Shown here in pieces: positions 50,199 to 58,139 of a stretch of DNA of 64,000 nucleotides (positions within the stretch are counted from its first letter, which is position 1; each line of letters starts with the position of its first letter). Under the pieces are notes generated by a model. The model ran no database searches, was not told the DNA's origin, and saw nothing but the letters and a program-made list of their open reading frames with translations. A program made the translations under genes and the position numbers. The stretch spans positions 1 through 64,000 of the forward strand of contig CANQJV010000001.1 of NCBI GenBank assembly GCA_947624295.1. Reading direction: 5' to 3'. Source of the stretch: an uncultured Ruminococcus sp. (GTDB taxonomy: Bacteria; Bacillota; Clostridia; Oscillospirales; Ruminococcaceae).

Positions 50199-51632
50199 TT
50201 AACAAAGTCTTATTATATTTTCAGGTGTTACGATTGCAAGCGGACAAAGATAAATTTTCCTGTCTGTAACTTCATAGAAAAATTCGCCCATAACTGCGCA
50301 ATTTTCACGGTTGTACTGCTCAGAACTTACAATTTTCAGCACGTCAATGACATCAGGGTAACAGATGTCTGATTTCAGAGTAATCGCTTCGTCGCCGAGT
50401 TTCAGCACACCGTGACCGTCATCAGCAAATTCAATGCTGTCATATTTTACAAGCATTCCCGCAAATCGGCTTGAAAGCGTGTTCTTGAGTTCGTTCTTAG
50501 CCTTTTTGACCGCATCAGTCAGGGAGTTTTCCGCAAATGATACAGCTTTTACAAAATCAGCCTGTACTTTATCACGAATATTAGCACTTTCCCAACGCAC
50601 ACGCCTGTTGAGACCTCCGGGGTAACGGCATAATTCAGGCACGCAGTACACTCCGAAAAACGAATCTTCTTCCTTGATGTAGTTCATTGCCCTGAACGGA
50701 CGTTTGTTTTCAGTTTTACATATTTCGCCGTCTGAGAGGTCAATCCAGTACGCCGTATCAATATACATATTATGTACACCGTCCTCAAGCACATTGAACG
50801 ATAACTGCATAATTTCGGAGTTCGGCTTGAAAAGCCCGATTTCTTTGAGTTGAGTGAGTTTCCAGACGTTACCCATAGCCTCGTAAAGAATACTGTCCTC
50901 GGGCATAATTTCACCGCTTTCAAGTTTGTTGTCAATATAGTCCATACTTTTGCGGACTGATACGGAAAGTTTCACGCACAAATCAGCAAAATCATTTAAC
51001 TGACTATCGTCAGGCTTTTCGGAGAGTTTCTGCGCAAGAGAAATTATTTCAAGCATTATCGCCTGCGGTTCGGGGAGATAGTAGTCGCCCAACTGCTTTG
51101 CAAGTGCCTGATATTGCGAACATGAGGCGTTATTTATAGAGGAAACACCTCTCGAAAGTATATCGTTCACGAAACTTTCCGCCAATTCAAGCCCTTCACG
51201 CTGTTTTTTGAGTTTCTTTGTAAGTGCTGATTTATTGGTCTTTTTAGGTTTAGGAGTCTCACCGCTTTCAGCCTTTTTCGCCTTATTCTCAATTTTCTTG
51301 CGTTTTGATGCTATATCTTCGGGGACTTCCTCAACTTCAAAATTTTTCCCTGCCAGCCAATCAAACATAAGCGCAAGGCTATGTTTACACGGGAATTGTC
51401 TGCTTGGGCAGGAACACCTGAAAACAGGCGTATCTCCTATGAAATCAGCCGATGTGTAGTAAGGTTTTGCGCCGCTGCCTTTGCATTCGCCGAAAATAAG
51501 CGTATCATCAGCAGTTTTTTTCAGAGCATAAAATCCGCCTGTACGGGAAATTTTCTTTGCATTCGTTACAGCATTGCTGTTAGGTGCGGAACTTACAACA
51601 AAATCTTCAGTTATATTTTTTATAGTTGCCAT
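50199..51632 (-). CDS. SWIM zinc-finger protein
   Basis: A 477-residue protein whose N-terminal 90 residues carry a SWIM zinc finger, FRCSCPSRQFPCKHSLAL (CxC...CxH). A Lys-rich linker (about 105-150) is followed by a long helical region. SWIM domains bind DNA or protein. It is the first gene of the SWIM / HEAT-like / MoxR / DUF5682 / VWA operon, with its own promoter and a GAAAGGATTAT site before the ATG. Confidence 0.88.
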   Translation of the reverse strand: MATIKNITEDFVVSSAPNSNAVTNAKKISRTGGFYALKKTADDTLIFGECKGSGAKPYYTSADFIGDTPVFRCSCPSRQFPCKHSLALMFDWLAGKNFEVEEVPEDIASKRKKIENKAKKAESGETPKPKKTNKSALTKKLKKQREGLELAESFVNDILSRGVSSINNASCSQYQALAKQLGDYYLPEPQAIMLEIISLAQKLSEKPDDSQLNDFADLCVKLSVSVRKSMDYIDNKLESGEIMPEDSILYEAMGNVWKLTQLKEIGLFKPNSEIMQLSFNVLEDGVHNMYIDTAYWIDLSDGEICKTENKRPFRAMNYIKEEDSFFGVYCVPELCRYPGGLNRRVRWESANIRDKVQADFVKAVSFAENSLTDAVKKAKNELKNTLSSRFAGMLVKYDSIEFADDGHGVLKLGDEAITLKSDICYPDVIDVLKIVSSEQYNRENCAVMGEFFYEVTDRKIYLCPLAIVTPENIIRLC

Positions 51633-51665
51633 TTATTATAATCCTTTCGTGGAAATGTTAACATT

Positions 51666-51694
51666 ATTTTAACATATTTTCATATTAAAGTCAA
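51666..51694 (-). promoter_or_regulatory. Promoter of the SWIM-MoxR-VWA operon
   Basis: Minus strand: TTGACT (51694-51689), 17-nt spacer, TAAAAT (51671-51666), extended -10 (ATGT before TAAAAT). Confidence 0.75.
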
Positions 51695-51749
51695 TAGTCT
51701 TTTGAAAAATTTCGTACAAATGTTCAGATATTTTTTGTTAAATACGCTA

Positions 51750-51778
51750 TTGACAAATAAAAGAAAATATATTATAAT
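51750..51778 (+). promoter_or_regulatory. Promoter of greA-lysS
   Basis: TTGACA (51750-51755), 17-nt spacer, TATAAT (51773-51778): perfect consensus without an extended -10. Confidence 0.9.
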
Positions 51779-51835
51779 TAAAATATGTTGCAATCTTATA
51801 TCTTAATTTAACTTAAAAAGGAGTGTTTCTTAATT

Positions 51836-52303
51836 ATGGGAAAACAAATGTCACGTTCAAACTATGAAAAGCTCGTTATTGAGCTTGATGACCTTAAAGT
51901 CAATAAACGAAAAGAAGTTTCCGAACGTCTTAAAGTAGCACGTTCCTACGGTGACCTCTCCGAAAACGCTGAATATGATGAGGCTAAAAACGAACAGGCT
52001 ATTCTTGAGGCGAAAATCGCTGAACTTCAGTACACTATCGACAACGCCGAAATTATTGAGGATTCAAATATCTCCGTTGATGAAGTAGGTATGGGTTCTA
52101 TCATTAAAATCAAAAGAGTAGGCTCTGAAAAAGTTGAAACTTTTAACATTGTCGGCACTAACCACGTCAACGTAAAAGAGGGTAAAATTTCGGACGAATC
52201 ACCTATCGGCAAGGCTGCTATGAAAAAGAAAGTCGGCGATATTTTCATCGTTGAGGCTCCGGCAGGCGAACTCCGTTTCGAATTGCTTGAAATCTCAAAA
52301 TAA
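51836..52303 (+). CDS. greA: Transcription elongation factor GreA
   Basis: Rescues backtracked RNA polymerase by stimulating transcript cleavage, 155 residues. The N-terminal coiled coil carries the acidic tip region (ARSYGDLSENAEYDEAKNEQ); the C-terminal FKBP-like domain ends in SPIGKAAMKKKVGD. AAGGAG site upstream. First gene of an operon with lysS, an arrangement common in Firmicutes. Confidence 0.97.
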   Translation: MGKQMSRSNYEKLVIELDDLKVNKRKEVSERLKVARSYGDLSENAEYDEAKNEQAILEAKIAELQYTIDNAEIIEDSNISVDEVGMGSIIKIKRVGSEKVETFNIVGTNHVNVKEGKISDESPIGKAAMKKKVGDIFIVEAPAGELRFELLEISK

Positions 52304-52334
52304 CAGATTTCCACGGAAAGGACGTTTTATTACA

Positions 52335-53939
52335 ATGAACAAGAATCAGATGAATGCTCCTGTTGATGAACAGGACATAAATATATTGAAAAAAGACCGC
52401 CTTGATAAACTTGCATCTCTCCGTGAAAACGGTTTTGACCCGTATCAGACTACAAAGTACGATGTTACAGGCAAGAATGCGGACTTAAAAGCTGAATACG
52501 AACGCAAAGAGGCTGAAATTACTTCTTTAGCAAACGGCGATGAGGAGAAAATCAAAGAGGGTCTTGAATCTCTCAAAGGCAATATCGTCCGCATTGCAGG
52601 ACGTATTATGAGTTGGCGTGATATGGGTAAAGCAAATTTCATTGACGTGCGTGACGCAACTGACCGTATGCAGGTCTATGTGCGTTCGAACGATGTAGGT
52701 GCCGAACTTTTCAAGGAATTTAAGAAAAAATGGGATATAGGCGATATTATCGGCGTTGAGGGATATGTTTTCAGGACTATGAAAGGCGAAATCTCTGTTC
52801 ACGCTCTGAAAATACAGCTCCTCTCGAAATCACTCCTACCGCTTCCCGAAAAATGGCACGGGCTCAAAGACCAGGATATGCGCTACCGTCAGCGTTATGT
52901 TGACCTGATTGTCAACCCTGAAGTAAAAGATACTTTCGTGAAAAGAAGCCGTATTATCCGTGAAGTAAGAAATTATCTCGATAATCTCGGCTACATAGAA
53001 GTTGATACGCCTGTACTCCATACCCTCGAAATAGGCGCAGCTGCAAGACCGTTTATCACTCACCACAATACTCTTGATATGGAAATGTACCTCCGCATTG
53101 AAACTGAACTCTACCTGAAAAGGCTTATAGTGGGCGGATTCGACAGAGTATATGAAGTAGGCCGTATTTTCAGGAATGAGGGCATGGATACTTCCCATAA
53201 CCCCGAATTTACTACGGTAGAAATGTATCAGGCTTATACTGATTACTTCGGTATGATGGATTTGATTGAAAATATGTACAGAACTATCGCCGAAAATGTA
53301 TGCGGTTCAGCTAAAATCACATATCAGGGCGTTGAAATTGATTTGGGTAAACCGTGGGAACGCCTTACAATGGCTGAGGCCGTAAAAAAATATGCTGGTG
53401 TTGACTATAACGACTGGGCTGACGATGAATCTGCACGTGCCTGCGCTAAAGAAAAAGGCGTTGAAGTTGAAGAGGGCACAAATGCTACTAAAGGTCACGT
53501 TCTTATCGCATTTTTCGATGCATTTGTTGAAGATAAACTCGTCCAGCCGACTATTATATACGACTATCCCGTTGAGAACTCACCTCTCGCTAAAAGAAAA
53601 CCCTCAGACCCTGCATTCACGGAACGTTTCGAGTATTTCATATATTGCCGTGAAATGGGTAACGCATTTTCCGAACTGAATGACCCGATTGACCAGAAAG
53701 AACGTTTTGTTAAGCAGGTTGAGGCGAAACGGGCTCAGGGCGCAAATGCAGAAGTTGATGAAGATTTCGTTACGGCTCTCGAATACGGATTACCGCCGAC
53801 AGGAGGTCTCGGATTCGGTCTTGACAGGCTTGTAATGCTTCTCACGGACAGCGCATCTATCAGGGACGTGCTTTTATTCCCGACAATGAAACCTATTCCC
53901 GTAAACAACGGCAGACAGCCTAAAGAAGATGAGGAATAA
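52335..53939 (+). CDS. lysS: Lysyl-tRNA synthetase, class II
   Basis: Charges tRNA-Lys, 534 residues. The N-terminal anticodon-binding OB fold (about 85-190) is followed by the class II core with motif 2 FRNEGMDTSHNPEFT and motif 3 GLGFGLDRLVML. The ATG at 52335 has GAAAGGACG upstream; the longer open frame from 52251 overlaps greA and is not needed. A short extra N-terminal stretch (about 35 residues before the first helix) is present. Confidence 0.97.
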   Translation: MNKNQMNAPVDEQDINILKKDRLDKLASLRENGFDPYQTTKYDVTGKNADLKAEYERKEAEITSLANGDEEKIKEGLESLKGNIVRIAGRIMSWRDMGKANFIDVRDATDRMQVYVRSNDVGAELFKEFKKKWDIGDIIGVEGYVFRTMKGEISVHALKIQLLSKSLLPLPEKWHGLKDQDMRYRQRYVDLIVNPEVKDTFVKRSRIIREVRNYLDNLGYIEVDTPVLHTLEIGAAARPFITHHNTLDMEMYLRIETELYLKRLIVGGFDRVYEVGRIFRNEGMDTSHNPEFTTVEMYQAYTDYFGMMDLIENMYRTIAENVCGSAKITYQGVEIDLGKPWERLTMAEAVKKYAGVDYNDWADDESARACAKEKGVEVEEGTNATKGHVLIAFFDAFVEDKLVQPTIIYDYPVENSPLAKRKPSDPAFTERFEYFIYCREMGNAFSELNDPIDQKERFVKQVEAKRAQGANAEVDEDFVTALEYGLPPTGGLGFGLDRLVMLLTDSASIRDVLLFPTMKPIPVNNGRQPKEDEE

Positions 53940-53942
53940 AAA

Positions 53943-54854
53943 TTGAACGGCAATCAGAACAGACAAGAACAAGAAAATACTGATGATAAACTCCATATAT
54001 CAAAAAGTATTTTTCAGGTGTCAAAAGAACAGCGTCAGAAAGCTGAACAGGAAGAACAGCTGAAACAGGCGGAACGTGAACGTATTCTTGCTGAAAAACA
54101 TCGCAGGGAACAAGAGGAACACGACAAACGGCTTGAGGCTGAACGCCTTGAACTTATCCGCCTGAAACAGGGCATAATTGAGGAAAGCGAAACTATTCAC
54201 GAGGAACACGAGGAAATTGCTGAACGTACTTTTTCCCAGAAAATAGGCGATTTCTTCTATTTCAACAAATGGTGGCTCGGTATAGCAACAGTTTTTGCGG
54301 TTATCGTAATTGCACTTATCATAAATATTGCAACTAAACCACGCCCTGACCTGATTGTGCTTGTAATTGGCGAAAATTATGCGCTTGGTGCAGAATCTCA
54401 ACTTGCTGAATATGTTGAAACTTTTACAGAAGATTTCAACGGCAACGGTGAAACACTTGTTTCGGTTTACTATATCCCGTACACCGGCAGTGAAAAAAAA
54501 GATTACGCAAGCGGTGCAGGTACAAATCTGACAACTGAACTTAATTCGGCAAACGGCGTTATCCTTATCGGAAATGAACTTGCCGGAAAAACTCTTTTTG
54601 ATGACTCTCTTGTCGATTTGTCTGAACTTTATCCCGATAATAAATATATAAACAAACAAAAATTTATGCTTAGTGAAACTGATTTCGCTGAAAAAACAGG
54701 ATTGCAGAAAAATCAGATTTCAGATGACTGGTTCTTATCAATACGCAGACCTAAAAAATTACTTTATGCCGACCTCGATGAAATGCAGGAAGTATATGAC
54801 AAGGATTTTGCCGTATTTGATTCAATAATAAAGGACCTTAGCGGAACGGAGTGA
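53943..54854 (+). CDS. Membrane protein with N-terminal charged coiled coil, function unknown
   Basis: A 303-residue protein starting at TTG 53943, 3 nt after lysS, with GAGGA upstream. Residues 20-90 form a highly charged Glu/Lys/Arg/Gln coiled coil. One membrane helix follows (IATVFAVIVIALIINIAT, about 115-133), then an outside domain of about 170 residues (PDLIVLVIGENYALG, SVYYIPY, NGVILIGNELAGKTLF). This topology, cytoplasmic coil and exported globular domain, fits an envelope or secretion role, but I do not recognise a family. It is 4 nt upstream of nadE. Confidence 0.8.
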   Translation: MNGNQNRQEQENTDDKLHISKSIFQVSKEQRQKAEQEEQLKQAERERILAEKHRREQEEHDKRLEAERLELIRLKQGIIEESETIHEEHEEIAERTFSQKIGDFFYFNKWWLGIATVFAVIVIALIINIATKPRPDLIVLVIGENYALGAESQLAEYVETFTEDFNGNGETLVSVYYIPYTGSEKKDYASGAGTNLTTELNSANGVILIGNELAGKTLFDDSLVDLSELYPDNKYINKQKFMLSETDFAEKTGLQKNQISDDWFLSIRRPKKLLYADLDEMQEVYDKDFAVFDSIIKDLSGTE

Positions 54855-54858
54855 TATT

Positions 54859-55614
54859 ATGTACAGGTTCAATACTGAAGAAACTACAAACGCACTCATT
54901 GAATGGGTGAAAAAATATTTCGAGGAAACTGCTGCCCCTGATACAAAGGCTGTTATCGGTATTTCGGGCGGAAAAGACAGTTCGGTTGCAGCTGCCATAT
55001 GCGTAAAGGCTCTCGGGAAAGACCGTGTTATCGGTGTTCTTATGCCTAAAGGCGAACAGTCGGATATAGATTGCAGTCAGCTCCTCGTCAATACTCTCGA
55101 TATAGAGAATTATACAGTAAATATCGGCGAAACAGTAAATTTTCTCACAAATGAGCTTGAAAAAAACATCACACTTTCCGGACAAGCTGTTATAAATACT
55201 CCCGCAAGAATCCGTATGGCTACTGTTTACGCTGTTGCTGCCTCCCTTAACGGGCGTGTTGTCAATACCTGTAACCTTTCGGAGGACTGGGTTGGTTACT
55301 CTACAAAATTCGGCGATTCAGCAGGTGATTTTTCACCGCTCTCAACTCTCACTGTTACAGAAGTACTGAAAATAGGCGATTTTATCGGCTTACCGTGTCA
55401 GCTTGTCCATAAAATCCCGATTGACGGGCTTTGCGGTAAAACGGATGAGGAAAATCTCGGATTCACTTACGCTGAACTTGACAGGTATATCCGTGGGGAA
55501 AATGATTTGTCTGATAAGCCTGAACTCAAGGACAAAATTGACAGAATGCACAAAAATAATCTCCATAAATTAGAGCTTATGCCACAATTCAAATCAGGTA
55601 TCCCGACTATATAA
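54859..55614 (+). CDS. nadE: NAD synthase, ammonia-dependent
   Basis: Amidates nicotinic acid adenine dinucleotide to NAD+ using ATP and ammonia, 251 residues. The PP-loop is GISGGKDSSVAAAI near residue 35, with TCNLSEDWVGYSTKFGD and the GLPCQLVHKIPIDGLCGKTDE stretch. There is no glutaminase domain, so free ammonia is the donor. GGAGTG site upstream; terminator directly downstream. Confidence 0.95.
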   Translation: MYRFNTEETTNALIEWVKKYFEETAAPDTKAVIGISGGKDSSVAAAICVKALGKDRVIGVLMPKGEQSDIDCSQLLVNTLDIENYTVNIGETVNFLTNELEKNITLSGQAVINTPARIRMATVYAVAASLNGRVVNTCNLSEDWVGYSTKFGDSAGDFSPLSTLTVTEVLKIGDFIGLPCQLVHKIPIDGLCGKTDEENLGFTYAELDRYIRGENDLSDKPELKDKIDRMHKNNLHKLELMPQFKSGIPTI

Positions 55615-55620
55615 AAGTAA

Positions 55621-55650
55621 AAAGACTGTACAATTTCCTGTACAGTCTTT
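55621..55650. terminator. Bidirectional terminator after nadE and after the small peptide unit
   Basis: AAAGACTGTACA (55621-55632), loop ATTTCC, TGTACAGTCTTT (55639-55650). Both arms end in T-rich sequence on their own strand (TTTTCC on plus, TTTTTACTTT on minus). Confidence 0.92.
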
Positions 55651-55662
55651 TCCGTTATTCAA

Positions 55663-55713
55663 TTATTTGCAGCACTTGAAAAGCTCGCATATAATCTGCC
55701 AGATATTGCACAT
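55663..55713 (-). CDS. Small peptide gene, 16 residues with four cysteines
   Basis: ATG at 55713-55711, stop TAA at 55665-55663, encoding MCNIWQIICELFKCCK. GGAGG (55727-55723) lies 9 nt upstream. The unit has its own promoter, a leader hairpin with a GAAA loop (55733-55754) and its own terminator, so expression is very likely. An overlapping frame starting at 55730 (24 residues, MEVHRYVQYL...) uses a weaker AAGGGA site. The four cysteines in 16 residues with hydrophobic spacing suggest a metal-binding, secreted or membrane-active peptide. The transcript could instead act as a small RNA. I do not recognise it. Confidence 0.6.
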   Translation of the reverse strand: MCNIWQIICELFKCCK

Positions 55714-55757
55714 ATCTATGTACCTCCATTTTGTTATTTCCCTTTCGGGATAACTAT

Positions 55758-55787
55758 ATTATATCACGGCATACTGCACAAAGTCAA
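55758..55787 (-). promoter_or_regulatory. Promoter of the small peptide unit
   Basis: Minus strand: TTGACT (55787-55782), 18-nt spacer, TATAAT (55763-55758), extended -10 TGA. It lies between the tspO stop codon and the peptide gene. Confidence 0.78.
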
Positions 55788-55807
55788 TGCAAAAATAATG
55801 GAATAAA

Positions 55808-56281
55808 TTATGGATTATTAAGGATTGCAGTGCCGATTGCAAGATAAGATGCAAAGATACTCCACATCAGATATGGAATATTGAGCAGTCCGGCAACTTT
55901 TTTTATTTTTGCGAATATGTACACCATAATTCCGACAAGAACTGCAAGTACTACAGCAACAACTGCTGCTATATCAAGCAGTCTGAAACGGAAAAAAATT
56001 ATACTCCACGAAAAATTTACCGCAAGCTGTACAGCATAGATTTTCAAGGCATTTCTACGCAGAGGATTTCTGTTCAGAAAAATCATATAGGCGGATATTC
56101 CCATAAGAGCATACAAAATAGCCCATACTACAGGAAATACGATTGCAGGCGGTGAAAAAGGCGGTCTTGCCACTTCAGAATAGAAGTCCCTGAAGTTCCC
56201 TGAAAGAAGTGCCGAAACTGCCCCGACAAGTTCCGTGGCAACAATAAAAATAAGCAAATCCGTAAGACTGAATTTTTTCAT
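55808..56281 (-). CDS. tspO: TspO/MBR family membrane protein
   Basis: Five-helix membrane protein of the tryptophan-rich sensory protein / peripheral benzodiazepine receptor family, 157 residues. Family landmarks are PPFSPPAIVFPVVWAILYALMG and NFSWSIIFFRFR. Members bind porphyrins or tetrapyrroles and influence stress responses. GGGGGAAATTTAC upstream of the ATG acts as ribosome binding site. No linked haem genes. Confidence 0.92.
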   Translation of the reverse strand: MKKFSLTDLLIFIVATELVGAVSALLSGNFRDFYSEVARPPFSPPAIVFPVVWAILYALMGISAYMIFLNRNPLRRNALKIYAVQLAVNFSWSIIFFRFRLLDIAAVVAVVLAVLVGIMVYIFAKIKKVAGLLNIPYLMWSIFASYLAIGTAILNNP

Positions 56282-56351
56282 GTAAATTTCCCCCTCTTTA
56301 TAATAATCTATGGGGAAATATCTGGAAATATGCCTATTCCCGGAAATATGT

Positions 56352-57014
56352 TTACTTCAATGGCGTTACATTATTGAACATGGCATAGAATTTCATGGGG
56401 ATATGCTTATCTATATGGCATTTCCCGAAAAACCACTTCTGATAATGGCAAGTTTTTATTATTTCCTCGAAAAGTGCGTGGACTTCTATGCGCTGGAATA
56501 CGTCTACTCCTAAGCAATCCTTGACTGATGCAGGCGGTTCGTGAGTGATTATGTAGTCAACTTCATTGTTACAGTAGTCAAGATTATGTATACCCTCCAT
56601 AATTTCGTCATTTGTAGGGTGTTCACGTTCCCACCAGTTCACATTTCTGCGGAAATCTATATCCTGACTATGTCCTCCGCCAAATGTGAAAATCCGCTTG
56701 TTTTCTATAGTATAGACCTGTCCACGCATAAGGTGTATTATATTCGGGGTGATTACTCTCGCCATACCGCCGTTCCATTTGCTTTCGGGGTACGATTCCA
56801 GTAAATCGAAATTTTCGTGACAGCCGTCAACAAAAGCTATAGTAAATCCGTATTCAGATAACTTTTTAAGCACAGCTTTCTCACGTTTTGAGCCGTCCCA
56901 TATAAAACCGAAATCACCACATATAATAAGGGTATCATTTTTACGGAGCTTTTTTATTTTAGGGTCTTTGAAACGTGTAATATCGCCGTGTGTATCTCCC
57001 GTGACGTAAATCAA
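56352..57014 (-). CDS. Calcineurin-like metallophosphoesterase
   Basis: A 220-residue metal-dependent phosphoesterase. The motif set is visible: GDTHGDITRF (metal ligands), CGDFGFIWDG, DGCHENFD in place of the usual GNHD/E, GGGHSQD and YIITHEPP. The substrate is unknown. AAGGAGGTG precedes the ATG, with a promoter of its own. Confidence 0.9.
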   Translation of the reverse strand: MIYVTGDTHGDITRFKDPKIKKLRKNDTLIICGDFGFIWDGSKREKAVLKKLSEYGFTIAFVDGCHENFDLLESYPESKWNGGMARVITPNIIHLMRGQVYTIENKRIFTFGGGHSQDIDFRRNVNWWEREHPTNDEIMEGIHNLDYCNNEVDYIITHEPPASVKDCLGVDVFQRIEVHALFEEIIKTCHYQKWFFGKCHIDKHIPMKFYAMFNNVTPLK

Positions 57015-57050
57015 AACAAATCACCTCCTTTATTATTTGTTATTATAACC

Positions 57051-57079
57051 ATTATACCACAATACTGTTGATATTTCAA
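57051..57079 (-). promoter_or_regulatory. Promoter of the metallophosphoesterase gene
   Basis: Minus strand: TTGAAA (57079-57074), 17-nt spacer, TATAAT (57056-57051), extended -10 (GTGG before TATAAT). Confidence 0.75.
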
Positions 57080-57115
57080 GTAAAATTTATTTCCTTGATT
57101 TTTTTCTGACCTGCC

Positions 57116-57144
57116 TTGACAAATATATAATTTTATAGTAAAAT
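57116..57144 (+). promoter_or_regulatory. Promoter of the CPBP protease gene
   Basis: TTGACA (57116-57121), 17-nt spacer, TAAAAT (57139-57144). Confidence 0.72.
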
Positions 57145-57175
57145 TATATATGTAAAATTTTGTGAGGAGAATATT

Positions 57176-58126
57176 ATGTTAAATCTTAAACCAAAAATGT
57201 TTGAGGAATCAAAAAAATCAACCGCTTCCGAAAATCTTATCGCCAATATAATCGCTTTTGCCGTTGTAATGCTGATTATTACGCTCGCTGAATCAATTAT
57301 CCCTGCTATGATGTCAAACAGCGAATTACAGCAGAGATTTCTCGAAGAGGGTCTTTTGGAAAACAGCGATTTCAACAAAATGATGCGTATTTCAACCGAA
57401 GTCAATATGAAACCGAAATATTTTATTGCAACGCTCTTGTGTACAGGGTTCGGCACGCTGATAAGTATGATATATTGCCGTTTTATTGAGGCTCGCTATC
57501 TTACTTCAATGGGTATGCGCAAAAAAAAGGCTGGTATACATTATTTGCAGGGGCTTGTTACAGGAATAGCACTTATGACCGCAATTGTCCTGCTTTCGGT
57601 AGTTTTCAGGATAAACAATATTGCTCTTTGCGCAAATATAAACTTTGGTCTTATCGGGCTTTATTGCATAGGATTTCTGATTCAGGGAATGAGTGAGGAA
57701 TTTATTTTCCGAGGCTATTTTATGAACACTCTCGGCGCAAATCATAGCCCTGTAATTGCTGTTTCCGTGAGTGCCACAGCTTTTTCGCTTATGCACATTC
57801 TGAATCCGGGATATAATTTCCTTGTGTTCATAAATCTTACGCTTTTCGGAGTATTCGCCTCTGTATATATGATTTATTTTGACGATATATGGGGAGTATG
57901 CGCAATACACTCTATCTGGAATTTCACTCAGGGGAATTTCTACGGCATAAGCGTGAGCGGTACGGGTAATTCGGAATCAGTTTTCAGGACAACAGCCGTC
58001 AGCAATTCAGTAATTCTCACCGGAGGAGATTTCGGAGCGGAGGGCAGTATCATCACAACTTTTGTACTCGCCATTGCTATTGCACTTGTGTTATATAAAT
58101 TAAGCAAACAAAAAACGGACAGCTGA
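57176..58126 (+). CDS. CPBP family intramembrane metalloprotease
   Basis: A 316-residue polytopic membrane protein of the CAAX-protease/bacteriocin-processing (Abi) family. The catalytic motifs are MSEEFIFRGYF (EExxxR), FSLMHILNP and CAIHSIWNF. About eight membrane helices. The substrate is unknown; no bacteriocin gene adjoins. Its stop codon lies inside the loop of the terminator hairpin. Confidence 0.93.
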   Translation: MLNLKPKMFEESKKSTASENLIANIIAFAVVMLIITLAESIIPAMMSNSELQQRFLEEGLLENSDFNKMMRISTEVNMKPKYFIATLLCTGFGTLISMIYCRFIEARYLTSMGMRKKKAGIHYLQGLVTGIALMTAIVLLSVVFRINNIALCANINFGLIGLYCIGFLIQGMSEEFIFRGYFMNTLGANHSPVIAVSVSATAFSLMHILNPGYNFLVFINLTLFGVFASVYMIYFDDIWGVCAIHSIWNFTQGNFYGISVSGTGNSESVFRTTAVSNSVILTGGDFGAEGSIITTFVLAIAIALVLYKLSKQKTDS

Positions 58127-58136
58127 TGTCCGTTTT
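58112..58136. terminator. Terminator overlapping the CPBP stop codon, bidirectional
   Basis: AAAACGGACA (58112-58121), loop GCTGA containing the stop TGA, TGTCCGTTTT (58127-58136), then TGTTTTATT. It also ends the convergent CNNM gene. Confidence 0.9.
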
Positions 58137-58139
58137 GTT

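Noticed and set aside
52251-52334. Longer start for lysS
   Set aside because: It overlaps greA and lacks a ribosome binding site; ATG 52335 has one.
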